A DNA stretch of 64,000 nucleotides, taken from positions 31,752,136 to 31,816,135 of the forward strand of contig OW028580.1 in assembly GCA_932294295.1 (NCBI GenBank). The letters are read 5' to 3'. Of the stretch, positions 27,136-40,559 are shown in pieces. The notes beneath the pieces are model-generated. The model was not told where the DNA came from. It searched no databases and saw only the letters and a program-made list of their open reading frames with translations. Within the stretch, counting starts at the first letter, position 1; every line of letters starts with the position of its first letter. This stretch comes from Alitta virens. Lineage: Eukaryota; Annelida; Polychaeta; Phyllodocida; Nereididae. Position numbers and translations under genes: made by a program.

Positions 27136-27398
27136 GCAAAAGTCAAAAATATTGTTTTAGGTCTGATATGAGGACAATGTGCCATAATATTAGAAAGGTA
27201 TTTATGGTAATTGTACATGAGAAGCCAATGTAGAATAAATTATGAAATCAAAGCTTGCATTCCTTTTAAATGTGACTAATTTGTACATGATGTTTGTTAC
27301 TAATTGTTACCATTTAATTTTACTACAGTGATCTATTGACTTCGAACTTCGTAAATAATTTTCAGTAAAATGTTATATGAATGTGTCAGCAAACGTTA

Positions 27399-27810
27399 CT
27401 GTTTCTGCCTTTTACGTATCAAAACGGCCTGTCAAATTGAACCTAGACAAAGCTAGACAACTTTTGCTGTACGATGCTAACTGCCACTAAACGGAACTGT
27501 CTGGCTATAGCTGGCTACTCAAAGCCGGATCTAAAAGTACATGCAGCACCGTTTGGTGCATAAGTTGAGAGTTATGCATATTTGTAATCTTTTGTTGAAA
27601 AAATGCATGTTGATTGCACATACATATTTATGATATATTAGGTAAATTTCTTACATTCACCAAGGTTTATATTTTTTCAGTGGTGGTAGTTTAAGCCAAC
27701 TATAAGGTAGAAGTAGATAGAAGCGGCTAGCTTTAGCCAGTTACAGTTATAGCCAAGGATAGGTTGCTACAGCTGACTAGAGTCAACCATATTTTATGAA
27801 ACTAACTGTA
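27399..27810. mobile_element. Diverged copy of the TACAGTTAGTTTCAT element
   Basis: Right TIR ATGAAACTAACTGTA intact; left end worn. Interior motifs are shared with 16467-16736. Confidence 0.5.
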
Positions 27811-27823
27811 CTGCTGGTGAACA

Positions 27824-28033
27824 CTGTGTGTCATCACCTAACAGCCCAAATTACAGAATGATTAGAAGTTCATGTGCTGAGTTTACACAACCTTGTTCTG
27901 ACAAGCAGGAAATTCAGAAAAATTGCATAAACTCAAAAGATATGAATCCACTTCTCTGGTATTTTTATCGGCTACATAGTTAAACAATCATTTTGTTATA
28001 ATTAGGTTGATGGACTGTTAGGTGACAGCACAC
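27824..28033. mobile_element. ~210-bp TIR element (CACCTAACAGCCCA ends)
   Basis: Ends GTGTGTCATCACCTAACAGC and GGACTGTTAGGTGACAGCAC are near complements. Related, worn copies lie at about 4021-4410 and 29430-29625, sharing GCTCATGTGCTGAGTT and CTTGTTCTGACAAGCAGG. Confidence 0.55.
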
Positions 28034-28080
28034 ATACATTCATCTACTTCCCTTACTCTAATGGTTGTGTGTTTGTCAAT

Positions 28081-28199
28081 CCCAGATAGCATTCCAAATC
28101 GTTTCAATGTCGGCACGCCGTCGGCGATGTTGATTCTATGTTGTTCCAACCGTGGCCTATATGGAAATGATGCTGGCTGGATTAGGAATGCTATCAGGG
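28081..28199. mobile_element. MITE, CCCAGATAGCATTCC family
   Basis: Left TIR intact, right TIR slightly changed (GGAATGCTATCAGGG). Confidence 0.75.
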
Positions 28200-28365
28200 A
28201 TGTCAATTGTTTTTGAATGTATATCATTGTTTGTCAATCCTTTCATGTGCATGATTTTGTCATGAGAGAGAGCCCAGATTATGACAAAATCAAAAGAAAG
28301 ATTCAACATTAAAATAGCAGGATCTTGGCAGAAGACTTCCAAAGCCATAAGGCTGTTGTGGAGGT

Positions 28366-28556
28366 GGTGGCGGGTGGATTTAGGGCTTTACGTCCTGTAT
28401 TTCTGCACCTGTTGGGCTAATTAGGGGAGGCTTGGACATGGCAATGAGATGAAGGATGAAACAACCATCCAACTTAGGCTCGACCAAGAATTGAACCAGG
28501 CACCCAGTGGTTGAAAACCCAGTGCGCTATCACCAGATCACTGAGCTAGGACCCAA
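28366..28556 (-). mobile_element. tRNA-derived SINE (same family)
   Basis: Reverse-strand copy with the GGGCTTTACGTCC end and a diverged tRNA head. Confidence 0.7.
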
Positions 28557-29899
28557 CCCCTGGCTGTTGCTGGTGTGGAAGCTACCTAGCAAAGAGAGCT
28601 TGGGAGAGAAAAATTATTGCTAAAGAAATATGGTTGGCATGCTTTGCTCATTAAGGTCAAATACCTTATTTCGTCTTTATGTACATGAGCACTGCTCTGT
28701 TTACTATCGGCTCGCACTCAGATTTTACTGAAAAGGCCACTTGAAACATCGTTTTAAAGAGCATTTTCAAATTCACTTTTGCTGCTTCAAGGGATTCGCT
28801 ATTGCCATGCCCCCAATGGCATTCTGGGAGTATTAGCATAAAATGTAATTTTGAAATAGCTTTGTCCAGTTGATAGTTTCTTAAATCTGACAGTTAAAGT
28901 AGTTAAAATATCATTCTCAAATGATTTCAGTGTCCTAGAGTGTGAATAAAGCAAATAATCACCAATTTATAACGTCAACACAAAAGCTTATAAATCCATC
29001 ACGTGACGTCGCCGGGGCCCTCTAACGAGTTTTGGTGGAACTAAGCGGCAGTGGCTATTATGGATTATCAACGAAACGTGAATTAGAAAATGCTACAGAA
29101 ATCAATTAAAATTGGAAGAAATCAACCTTATCTGAGTGCGGGACAATAGAAAAGAGGTATGTCTAAACCTAGAGCAGGTGTATTTCATGTGGCAAACATT
29201 TATTAATAGGCTAGTTCCCGCACAAGGTTGAAATTACATATTTTTGCATGTATGCCTTTGTAACCCTGTCTTGTGGACAGGGTACTTGTAGCTAGCTCAT
29301 GGGCAACAGGCATTAAATTTGACACTTACTTGACAGGTCATCATTTTTAGTCACCATATTTTTATAGACACAACCTTATGTAGAATTCATCATCGCATTA
29401 CCAGGTATGTTTAGCATTTAATATCTCTTTTGTGTATTCTTAAAAATTCAAGAGAAATGGATTCAGTACAACAATTGCATAAACTCAGCACATGAAAATC
29501 TAATTATTCTGTTATTTCAAAGTTAGACCTTAAATACCATTTGCCAGCCTTTAGACTATAGTTAGGTCGCTGGGCCTTTAGACTATAGTTAGGTCACTGG
29601 GGTGTGAGGTGACGACACACAAGTGTTTTGAGGTAATTTTATTTTAACTTTATTTTATTTTATGTGACATTTTCCATTGTTCTCAGGCGGAAAGTAACCA
29701 ACAAAAAAGTTAGTTATCTCCCTCTTTAGTACAAACAGCAGTACAACTTTTCTTACATAATAAGAGCAATCAAACAAAAACAAGATTAAGTGACAGCTTT
29801 TATCTAATCCAGTCTGTAAGACAGCTTTACCATAATAAATGCCAATATATAGATCCCGTGGCTTTTATCTATCCTCCTATTATCAGTGGATTTTCCAAA

Positions 29900-29996
29900 T
29901 CATCATAATCCTTATATAATCGTATTATGAAACACCCAGAAGAGGGAATAACCTCTGCAACTTTTCAATAATTTTGACTTTTCAAAGGAATGTCAC
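29900..29996. repeat. Repeat inverted at 31197-31290
   Basis: GACTTTTCAAAGGAATGTCAC here reads as its complement at about 31,199. The pair brackets 30.0-31.2 kb but may be two independent copies. Confidence 0.45.
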
Positions 29997-30195
29997 AAAC
30001 ATAAATGTGAAAAAAAGCAAAGAAAAGCCTGTCTGATGTTATAATGCAAGGTATGTTTTATTGCCTGAATAGCCAAAAAACCTTATGCAATATTTACACA
30101 TAATTTTAGAGTCTTTTCTCCACCTATAAACGAAATAATCACAGACAAATGTTTATACAAAATAGTTGTTCTTTAATCAATAAAACTTGTTAAAC

Positions 30196-30578
30196 AGGAG
30201 TATAGTCAAGTCGTCTGCCAGACAACTCTTCCGCTACCAACTCGTCAGCTGGCGGACCGACTCACTCGCCGGCAAAGTCAACTCGTCCGCTGCCGAAGCC
30301 TACTCGTCCGCCGCCTGAGGCTACACTGGACTTTTTCCGCTAATTGAAATAAGTATGTCAACTGGGATGCAATTAGCTAATTACAATTCTCAATTTTTTG
30401 CAAAGGACCAGTTGATTTTCTGGCAGACCAGTTGACTCTTAGTGGCGGACCAGTTGACTCATAGCAGCGGGCCAGTTGACCACAGGTAGCGGACGAGTTG
30501 ACCAGACTGGCGGACCAGCTATACAGGCGGGCGAGTTGGTCAGAGGACCAGTCGGGCTGACACTTGACTAGACCCCGT
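30196..30578. mobile_element. TIR element rich in CGGACCAGTTGAC repeats
   Basis: Ends TATAGTCAAGT and ACTTGACTAGA. The two halves carry many copies of GGCGGACCAGTTGAC-like units in opposite orientations, the look of subterminal transposase-binding repeats. Confidence 0.6.
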
Positions 30579-31633
30579 TAAACACACTATGGTTTCGTTC
30601 AGGCTTGGTGATGATTAGTCAGAACCGACCTACATGCATACATGCAATGTAGGGTCGGAATGGCTTCTATTGGAATTCTTGGAAGTTGACATTTATGACA
30701 CATTTTTCTCAATAAACATGTTAGCATACCTTATTTTGTTGTTATGCACACAAGGACTACACTGTTTACTATCAGCTCACACTCAGATATTACTGAAAAA
30801 GCCACTGGAAACATCAGCTTCCCTCCAGATAGCTTTAGTTTATGCTGGGAACTCATTAATACTTAGAGAATAATTTTAGAGTGCATTGTCCCCCATGAAG
30901 ATGCTTCAATATGAGTGGTTAATTTCACTTACACCAACCCATATAACAAATCAGAACACAGGTTTTGCCACATATCAAGTAAAACAAAATACAAAGAATC
31001 TAAAATATCAATATAATTATGGAAGAGACCCTCTTAAGGTACAGAATGCCACTGGCATACTCCATTTGAAAGTGATAAATGAAATATGACCATATCTTCT
31101 GTCACAATCAATTTTTACACATAAAATTTCCGTGTGACTGACATACAATTGAGTCTGCCTGGGATAAATAAAATTATATATATATCAAGCTGTCCTGTGA
31201 CATTCCTTTGAAAAGTCAAAATTATCGAAAACTTGCAGAGGGTATTACCTCTTCCAGGTGTTTGATAATACAATTATATAAGGATTATTCAGTTATCAAT
31301 TTTGGCCAGCTGTCAAAAACTGTACATAGTCACTACATCACTATACATACTCAAAATAAGATGATGATGATGATGATAATGATAGGATTCCACACCATTT
31401 TGCTAATGCACCCACACCAAGCTAGTATGTCACATTGGTATTTACCCAGCATTGACCATATTAGTTTAATGACCACAGACCCAACTGTCATGATGGCCCC
31501 AGCATAGAAATGGAGTATTGTTTTACGCATTAATACTGTAGATTCAACAACATTTATTTAAGACAAAAATGCCTTCGTCATTTGAGAATTTGTCCCTGGG
31601 CTGATGATTTAAAATGAAGATTGTAGACCTCCT

Positions 31634-34600
31634 CTAGTCTCTCTCTGGTGCTTCAGATTCATAGGCCTGGTTGTCATATTGAACACCAGATTCATGTTGA
31701 ACATCTCTGTTGTATTGAACAGGCAAGTCACCAGTTGTATTTGAACTTGATGAAGTGTCAGTGCCAGAACCTGAGCTGGAAGTAGAGGAAGATGAAGAGG
31801 AGGAGGAGGAGGTAGAAGAAGGGGTTGAAGTGTCAATACAGGTATTTGAGCTTGTGTTTGTGCTTAAATCTGAGCTTGTTGAATGAAAATGTGTTCTGAT
31901 TTCAGAGTTTGTTCTTTCGTTTGCTTGCAATTGTATGCTTGATTGGATATCATCATCTTGTATGCTGGAAGTTATATTATCCTCTCGAATATCGCTAAAT
32001 CGGGGACTGTGATTGTAGTAAACAACATTATAACTCTGCTCAACTCCTGCTGGTTTCCCATTCTCCTCGTTAGATACCCATCTTGGTAACTGGACAGAGT
32101 CGTAGCTGGGAGGAGGTGGCTGGGCTGAGTCAGAACTTGGGTTGATGACATCAGCTCCTGGAGAAGTGGCATCTTCATACGAAGGAAGTGGCTCAAGTTC
32201 CTCATACAAGGACTCTGAATCTATGATGAACATGGAGTTATCTACAATGCTGTCATAGGCTGGTGGAAGATCATCCAGTATATCTGGTCGCCCTTCCTCT
32301 GTGGAAATATCTATTTCGGTGTTTCTCTGCGACTGAGCTGCGCTTTGTCTTCTCGAACGTCTGTGACATGCTTTTCCACGAACAATCTGGTATATTCCAA
32401 AGCATGAGATGACTATGGCTATGATAGCCAAGGGAAAACCAAAACTAAATGAACTGAAATCTGTGGAAAAAGGTAGAACCAAAAAGCACAATTAATATTA
32501 TGTGCAAAGCATTTTCACTCTGATGTTACTAAGTATCCTAGAAGTTTGCAAAGGATAGACTACATTTTCAAGCAAATCAATCTTGAATAGTGATGAAGCT
32601 ACAAAATCAAATTTGACAGCTGCAGAATGTAGATTTGGAAGGGGAAGGGGGCAACAGGCCATGTTATATTGTAATTTTTAATATAAATTTATTTTTAAAA
32701 CAACTTATGAGTTTGCATAACTAATTTACAAGTTAATGTGTCAGTTAACATAACATAACTATCTAATTTAGCATGTATACTAAACCCCTTAGTTTGAGCT
32801 TAAAATTAAACTAAATGTATTGCATTTACATGGGACCAATTACTGTGTAATAAGAATGACTTACATCTTCCTCCTGATGACTGATAACAATGAGAAGTTA
32901 TTTCATCTTCACATCTATTACTACGATCACAGTCACAAGTACCATCACAGACCAGCTCTGGTGCAATGCACTGGTTAAACCCACAAGAAAACTGACCCTT
33001 GTCACAACCTGAAGCAAAGTAAATATATTATACAATTTGATGTTATTCATAAATGATGCAAATGACAAAATGTGGGTAGTTTTGTGTAAATTGTTGGTTG
33101 TGTTCTTAGAAGTGTGGGGCTTTAAATGCTGTATTTCCGCACCTGGTGGGCTCATTTACACAGGCCGGGACCATGGCAATGAGATGATGGATGAAACAGA
33201 CATCCAACATGGGCTTGGCCGGGAACACAGGCGGTACAGTTTCCCCCCCCCCCCCCCCGGGAGGGGGAATTGGATGATTAGTAGGTTAAACTAGAACGGT
33301 TGAAGTGCCTGTGGCTGGGAATCGAACCTGGGACCCGGGGGTTGGAAGCCCAGCACACTACTACTGAGCTGAATCCCCACCCATGTCCTTCAAAGGTATC
33401 AGTTCTACAATTACACACCAGTCCTTGCACATACAACTACTTTTCCAAATTTCAAATGGAAGATTTCAATATCATAGTATCAAACTATGACGTAGGCATA
33501 ACAAGGGCAATGTCTTGACAAGTAGACATTAATTGCCTTAAGCCTAGGTCTCACATAGCCAGTTTTGCCTTAGTGAAGCCGTAGTGAAGCCATAGTATGA
33601 CGTAACGGTTATGCAAGAGGCTTTTTTGCCGGGTTGGCGACGGATTCTGGCGGCAAAAAGGGGCAGGGCATCATCCAACGCCACCCGCCGGGTTCTACGG
33701 GTGACTCGACGGGTTCTACGGGTGACTCGACGGGTTCTAAGGGTGACTCGACGGGTACGGCTAATTAGTGGACGAATTCCAAAAGAGACTCTACGGCTTC
33801 CAAGAGTAACTCGCCGAGTTGTAGGAGTGACTCGCAGGGTTGTACGATAGACTCGCCAGCTTTACTACGGGTAAAATTAGGGACGGATCACTCGATAACT
33901 TTGACGGGTAAACGGCCGACTTCGACGGGTAATCTGCTGAGTTCTACGGGTTAATGACGGGTTTTGGACACCCGGGAGTTTGCCACCGGTATTCCATGCA
34001 AGCAAAACTCCCGGCTTGGCCACGAGTCACAGGAGTCGTGACTCGGTGGGTATCGCCGGGTATTGCTGGGTAGCCGTCGGGTTTGAGACAGGTAGCGCGT
34101 TGCATAACCGTTACGTAATACTACGGGTTCACTACGGCAAAACCGGCTATGTGAGATGGGGGCTTTAAGCAGTGGAAGTCCTACTACGTAGTCAGTGAAA
34201 TGGCAGATAACATCTAAAAGGTAATTAATAGAAGATTTGGTCTCACCATTGCATGATCTCTCATCTGAATTATCTCCACAGTCGTCCACATCATCACAGA
34301 CATAAAATGACGGGATGCAGTTATTGTTTGTACACCAAAAACGCCATGATCCGCATGCTACAAGAAACATGCATATTTAAGTATGAAGTAAAAACCCTGT
34401 AAATTTCGACTCATAATGAGTTGACATATTACCCTTTACTTCAACCATGAGTATACCATATATTTTAGAAACACAAATGCTTTGTATCACTAAATTAGTT
34501 TTGCAAATAAAAATGTCTTTTACATAGAAAACTTCAGCAATTATATCAAGATTCAAATAGATATAGAAACATGTATGACTAACAATTGTTATTATTGCGT

Positions 34601-34819
34601 TATAGTCAAATGTTATTAGGTCATTAATTTTTAGCCACCCAAAGTTGTTGTCATGATTGTTGCCAGGTATGTTAAATTTACAAATCTCCATTTTCTATTA
34701 ATTATAAATGTAAATAATTATAGTGATCAACTGAACTCACGTGAAATGCCTTCTGCTGGTCCAGCTTTGCTTAAAATTCCCACAAATATCACTGATAACA
34801 GTATTCTACATAGTCCCAT
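31634..34819 (-). CDS. LD2: recent paralogue of LD1
   Basis: Exons in transcript order: 34819-34741 (signal peptide starting MGLCRILLSVIFVGIL), 34357-34247 (LDLa [13 protein letters not shown]), 33008-32865 (LDLa B, eight Cys, CDGTCDC), 32460-31634 (TM and tail). Total 386 residues, all junctions phase 1. The tail exon has the same length as in LD1 (827 nt) and keeps LPPAYD, LPSYED and PPPPSYDSV. The TM span starts GFPLAIIAIVISCFGIY and is followed by basic HRRSRR. Intron 2 has gained a SINE and a TIR element that are absent from LD1. A TTTATT at 31553-31558 (AATAAA on the coding strand) could be the poly(A) signal. The two LDLa exons differ from LD1 far more than the tail does. Confidence 0.85.
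33110..33385 (-). mobile_element. tRNA-derived SINE with internal insertion, in LD2 intron 2
   Basis: Both ends match the family. A C-rich stretch and about 70 extra bases (33,225-33,300) split it. LD1 lacks it. Confidence 0.65.
33541..34164. mobile_element. 624-bp TIR element in LD2 intron, TTA target duplication
   Basis: TIRs with GTCTCACATAGCC and ATAGCCAGTTTTGCC against GGCAAAACCGGCTATG, flanked by TTA. The inside carries tandem units of about 21 bp built on CGACGGGTTCTACGGGTGAC at 33,690-33,760. Confidence 0.8.
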
Positions 34820-34995
34820 ATTTAACAGTTCTGTTTTAAGTATTCACTGTGTATTAAGTCAAAAATGTTCTGCGCAGTCATTTGCAGAATGTCCTATGTA
34901 GTTCCATGTCATATTCTGCCAAAATGAGGCCAATGCTTAGAAAACAAAGGTAAAGCTGATAATAACTATCTGTAAATTTATCAAGCAGATAAGTC
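34820..34995 (-). promoter_or_regulatory. LD2 upstream region with GATA-type motifs
   Basis: GATAA, TATCT, TTATCA and AGATAAG lie between about 34,957 and 34,993, about 140-175 bases before the ATG. The region is homologous to the LD1 upstream region. Confidence 0.4.
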
Positions 34996-37159
34996 AGAAG
35001 TCAAAGATACGGTTTAATGTCTGATATAAGGAGATGTAATAATAGGAAGGTATTCCTTTTAGAAGCCCAGTGGAATAATTTATGGTTAGTGTGCACATAA
35101 ACTTGCACCCTTATACAAACTAAGCCCCAGTCACACTAGCCTTGAAGATTATCTGAGGCCTGGAGAGGCTTTTGATCCTTGGCAATCTTCATGATTTCAG
35201 CCCTAATCTTCTGTTGCAGTCACGTGTTACAACAGGTCTTCAAATGATATGGAAGACAAATCTCTAATTATCATATGACTTCCACAAGACTAACATACAA
35301 CCATTGTAAGACCATTTAAAGATAAGAAAGGACTGTCCAAGACTTATAATGATCACAATATATGTCATGTCCTTATCTTCTCTTTCAAATCCTCCCGCAA
35401 TCTATGTGATATACATGTTATGCTTTTCCAACAATCAAGTCCCTTCCATGTAATAAGGCATACCATTTTTTATTTTAGCATTACATTATCATATAACCCT
35501 AGCCTGTTGCACCATGTAAACATGAGCTATGCTCATATCAGGTGATAAGCTCATGAATTCTAATGAGTTACACTTTTCGACAGACCAGTGCATATAATTC
35601 GGGTCGCAATGATAACATATCCTATTACGTCTCAGTGGCCAAGGCCACCAGAATAAGCGAAGCTCATCGGCACCGCAAGCGTATTTCAAGTGTATTTCCT
35701 TAAAATTCTCAGCTATCTTGATGACTTGAATTGTGTATCTGGCTGTTATGAGTCAAGTCAACAAATTCCTTTTGAATCAATGACGCCAGCATGTCATGTA
35801 CGCATTGTTATTGTTATGCTTGGTGACGTCAAATCACACCAGAGGGCAGTATAGGCATAAGCGCCCCCTAGTGTTTATATTGTTTTTGTTCAAGAAATAA
35901 GAGATTATAAAACATGTAGGGAAAAGTAAGGAGAACTGGGTGGGAGAAATGGGCCACCCCCTCTACACCTAAAAGTAATATTGGTATTACCCTGAAATTG
36001 GGTCACATTATAACCTAAGTGATCATAAGTGCAAGTCTGAAAGCAAGAAACCATTTGAAATATTACTTTTCTGATAAAGTAAAATGTTTGTTTTTGGTGT
36101 TAGTGCTTAAATTTCTAATTATGTATACAATTGTTCATTGACAAAAACCATTAGAGGATAGATAGAAATAAACATATTGGTAAACAGCATATAATTAGAG
36201 TACAATCATGAACTAACATGTTATTCTTGCCTTTCAAGCAACAGCTTTGGGGAGAACTGAGCCCTTCCTCTGTTATAAAATACAGTCAAAATATTTGATA
36301 AGGAAATTATGTAAGGCATGATAAGGAAAAACTAAGAATCTATAATATGTTTAAGTGGTCATTTTGTGTAGAAGATTATGTAAATATGGATTTGTCTAGA
36401 TAAGGACGTTCATTAATTGATCAATTCAGAAGTGGAATTTACCTCTACATGTTGAAACTGGTCGATTTAGAAATTTATTGCTGTGGAAGATAAAATTCAT
36501 TTTTTATGAATGTGACAATTTTTTCAATGAAAATGTTATTCATTTGGAGAATTTTAACAAATTTATGTTTATAGTTATTAATATGCACAGATATTTAGCT
36601 AGGTATATTGTAAAGGCCTATGAGAAAAGGAAATCTTTAATGTATGCTACTGCTTGATGAAATAGCGGTTTGATATCTGCTGTCTAGTGTTAGTTGTGGT
36701 TGTTGGCATTTGTGCCAATATTGTGAGTAGTAATAAACTGATGTGTGAATTATAAGCCTGTAGGGCTGGGTAGTCATTGTTTTGTTATTGACTACAGGTC
36801 AATAAAAACTTATACAGACATACATACAGAAATTTAGAAAATGAAAGTTGGTTTAACCCATGGATGCTTGCACTTTAAGAGTTTCAATTATTCGAACATT
36901 AATTCAGCAGGCATATTTCCCCCACATTGAATCATTCGTCAAATGTCTATGACAGTGATTTACTCTTGTATTACAGCTAAAGTTAAGATATAGCAGGCCT
37001 ACATTTTCGGTGATTACATAAAAAATCTTTAAATCCTGCAAACTTTCCAATGGAGCTTTCCAATGGAGCTTTAGATTTACAGAATTATGCCAAAGTGAAG
37101 TTCAAAAAATTAAATTAATAAACTTTAACAGTCAAATGCTGTATTCACACTGTATATAT
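34996..37159. other. No gene seen between LD2 and the Gypsy element
   Basis: AT-rich. AAGCCCCAGTCACACTAGCC at about 35,123 looks like an element end, but I found no partner. Confidence 0.4.
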
Positions 37160-37324
37160 TGAAGTGAACACATCAAATACCTTTTGTGGACTGACTTTAA
37201 TTCATAGAAATTAGATAGGCAGGAAACAAATTACATGCAACTGTGAAAATCGAAATGTGTCAAGCAAATCTATGTGACAGTTCATCATTAGCAATTGTCA
37301 GTTTGTCTGGGTGTGAACGCCACA
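37160..37324 (-). repeat. 3' LTR of the Gypsy element
   Basis: It matches 41249-41414 almost base for base. It sits directly after the purine tract on the minus strand. Confidence 0.85.
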
Positions 37325-37345
37325 TACCTCCCCCCAGAACTGCGG

Positions 37346-40300
37346 CTAAAATGAAACTGTCCCACTATCCTGGTACCGAACTGGCGGACGTCTTTGTCGC
37401 TGAGGGCGATTATTTGTGCGATTGGGAGTGGGTCTGAAGGGGACATGGGGCACGGTGGGATTACGAGAAGTAGTGTTCTTTGATATGGGAGGATTGGAGG
37501 ACGCCTTCCGAGGTCGCCCACGTTGCTTAGGGATAGCCACTCGCACTGGCTGGTCAAGGTCGAGGTGGGCTGGTTTCAAACGATCGATTGAAACCTTTTT
37601 AGCTTTCCCACCCATATCGATGATGAAGACCTTCTCTCCGGGGCATATGACTTTAAATGGGCCTTGATATGGGTGCTGCAATGCGGTTCTGTGGTTGTCA
37701 CGTCTGACGAATACATATGCACATTGGTAGAGTTCTTGTGGTACAGCCACAGCATGTGAGCCATGTTGAGATGTGGGAACAGGTGCAAGGGAGCCTACCT
37801 TGTTTCGAAGGGTAGGGAGAAATGCTGTAGGCTGCAGAGTAGTAGATGAGGCAGGAATGAAGTCACCTGGAACTGTGAGTGGTTCGCCAAACACCAGTTC
37901 TGCGGAAGAAGTGCCCAAGTCCTCTGTTGGAGCTGTGCGAATTCCTAAAAGGACCCATGGAAGTTCATCAACCCAGTTTGGGCCTGTAAGGCGGGCACGT
38001 AAAGCAGCTTTCATGTGACGATGAAAACGTTCCACTAGACCGTTAGCTTGGGGATGATAAGCTGTAGTTCTGCTGTGTCGCACACCCAGTAGCTTAGTCA
38101 GCGAAGCCCACAAGTCGGAAGTGAACTGACTTCCACGATCAGAAGATATCTCTGAAGGAATTCCGAATCTTGCAATCCACTGACTCACCAAAGCTCGAGC
38201 ACACGACAAGGTAGAGATGTCTGTTAATGGAATTGCCTCTGGCAATCTTGTAAATCTGTCTACAATTGTAAAGAGGTATGTGTAGCCTTGAGATGATGGC
38301 AGTGGGCCAACTAGGTCCACATTGATATGGTCAAATCTACGATGAGGAATCTTGAAAACATCAAGTGGTGCTTTGACATGGCGATGAATCTTGGCCGTTT
38401 GACAAGCAATGCAAGCCTTGGCCCAGGCTCCAACTTGTTTCTGAAGACCATGCCAGATGAATTTACTGGCCACCAAAGTATGAGTTGCTCGAATTGAGGG
38501 GTGTGACAAATGGTGGACAGCTTCAAACACACGTCGTCTCCAGGAGGAGGGCACAATGGGACGGGCATGTCCTGTGGAAATGTCACAAAGCAGAGTGGTT
38601 CCTGTAGGACCAAAGGGAATGTCTTCCAAGACAAGACCACTAACTGCAGTGCGGTAAGCAATGACCTCCGGATCCTTTGCTTGGGCAGCAGCCATAGCTG
38701 AATAATCAATGTCTAACTCCGTTGTGATGGCATTAATAACTGAGCGAGAGAGGGCATCTGCAACACAATTGTCTTTGCCAGCTACATGCCTGATGTCCGT
38801 GGTAAATTCAGAAATTGCAGCTAGATGACGTTGCTGCCTCGGAGACCATGGCTCAGTCACTTTGGCGAAGGCAAAAGTTAATGGCTTATGATCAGTATAT
38901 GCGACAAATGGACGGGCTTCAAGAAAGTATTTAAAGTGTCTCACCGCTAAGTAAAGTCCAAGAAGCTGTCAAATGTGCTATACTTGCGCTCTGGGGGACG
39001 AAGTTGATGACTGAAGAATGCTAGAGGTAGCCAATTATCATCAATAAGCTGTTCAAGAACACCTCCAACTGCAATATCGGAAGCGTCCACAGTAAGTGAG
39101 ATAGGTGCTTCTGGGTGAGGATGGACCAACATAGTAGCTTGTGCCAATGCTTCCTTTGTCTGTTCGAAGGCCATATTCATATCATCCGTCCACTCAACTA
39201 ACTTTGCTTTTCCTGATACTGCACTGTATAGTGGACGCATGATGGCAGCAGCATGAGGGATGAAACGATGGAAAAAGTTCACCATGCTAAGGAACTCCTG
39301 CAAAGCCTTAGTTGATGTGGGTTTGGGAAAGTCTGTAATCGCTTGCACTTTCTTATCCAAAGGAAATGCACCAAGGTTGTTGATACGATGACCCAAGAAC
39401 TCAATTTCAGAAGCACCAAACTTACATTTTGTTGGAGATATGACCAGTCCATGATCCCGAAGTCATTCGAACACCAAACGCAAATTGATTTTATGCTCAT
39501 GCTCAGATTGGTTGAAGAGGAGGATATCATCCAGGTAGACAAAAACAAAAGAGAGACCATGTAGAACAGTATCCATAAGCCTTTGAAATGCTTGTCCAGC
39601 ATTTTTAAGTCTGAAAGGCATGCGGAGGAACTCAAATAATCCAAATGGTGTTATAATTGCAGTTTTTGGGATGTCATCAGGATGGACAGGAATTTGATGG
39701 TAGCCACGCACAAGATCAATCTTTGAGAAGATAGTGCATTCAGCCAGGTTTGCAGAAAAGTCCTGGATATGTTGGATGGGATATCGATCGGGTATTGTGG
39801 CATTGTTCAAGCGTCTATAATCCCCACAAGGTCTCCAGCTGCCAGATTGTTTAGGGACCATATGGAGTGGAGATGACCATTGACTGCTGGACCTTCGAAC
39901 TATTCCTAAGGCCTCCATATGTTTAAATTCTTCCTTTGCAATTGCTAGCTTATCTGGGGGTAACCGCCGGGCTCGACTGTGGATAGGTGGACCTTCAGTG
40001 GGAATGAAAAGTTCTACGCCATGGCGAACAGTAGAACAGGAGAATGTGGGAGTGAGTATCTCAGGAAATTCAGCAAGTATATCAGCATATGTCCTATCCA
40101 TGGACACACTGTGAATACCAAGATACTGGCCGGTGGTCTGGTTCAGCATGACTGAGGAGAATGTAGTTGTGTTAATTAGACGCTGGCCTTTAATGTCCAC
40201 CATGAGATTAAATGAACAAAGGAAGTCAGCTCCTAAAAGTGGTTGGGTAACATTGATAATAACGAATGTCCAATTAAACAAGCGACCATCAAGTGAAAGT

Positions 40301-40533
40301 GCGATATTCTGAGAACCATAAGAGCAAATTGCAGTACCATTTGCAGCCTCAAGTTGGGGACCAGAATTTCCAGAACGTGTGTCTGCACCTGTGACAGGAA
40401 AAACGCTCACCCTTGCTCCAGTGTCGATGAGGAAGGTGCGGCCAGAATTTCCATCCCTTACATACAGCAGTTGTGGACGGCAATGTGATTGAGACATTGC
40501 ATCTTGCATTTTACAGGTGTTGATGTGTTGCAC
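37346..40533 (-). pseudogene. Gypsy pol (protease-RT-RNase H-integrase) with two breaks
   Basis: 40533-39463 has the protease DTGA and RT up to YLDD. An in-frame TGA at about 39463-39465 interrupts the RT thumb; the same frame continues to 38947. There a small deletion in RNase H (about 38,965) shifts the frame, and 38944-37346 continues with the rest of RNase H (TDHKPL, CVADALSR). The integrase has a zinc-binding H..H..CxxC segment (CIACQ), NVDLVGPLP, SDRGSQFTS and a downstream VERFH glutamate, which fit the D,D-35-E core. The C-terminal part is basic. Both breaks prevent a full-length product; integrase itself is open. Confidence 0.85.
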
Positions 40534-40559
40534 TTCTTGTTTGCCGGTCGTCGAAAGAG

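Larger units (their letters stand above)
30590..34900 (-). repeat. Segmental duplication, copy 2 (LD2 unit)
   Basis: Partner of 22040-27000. Copy-specific insertions: the SINE at 33110-33385 and the TIR element at 33541-34164. Confidence 0.8.
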
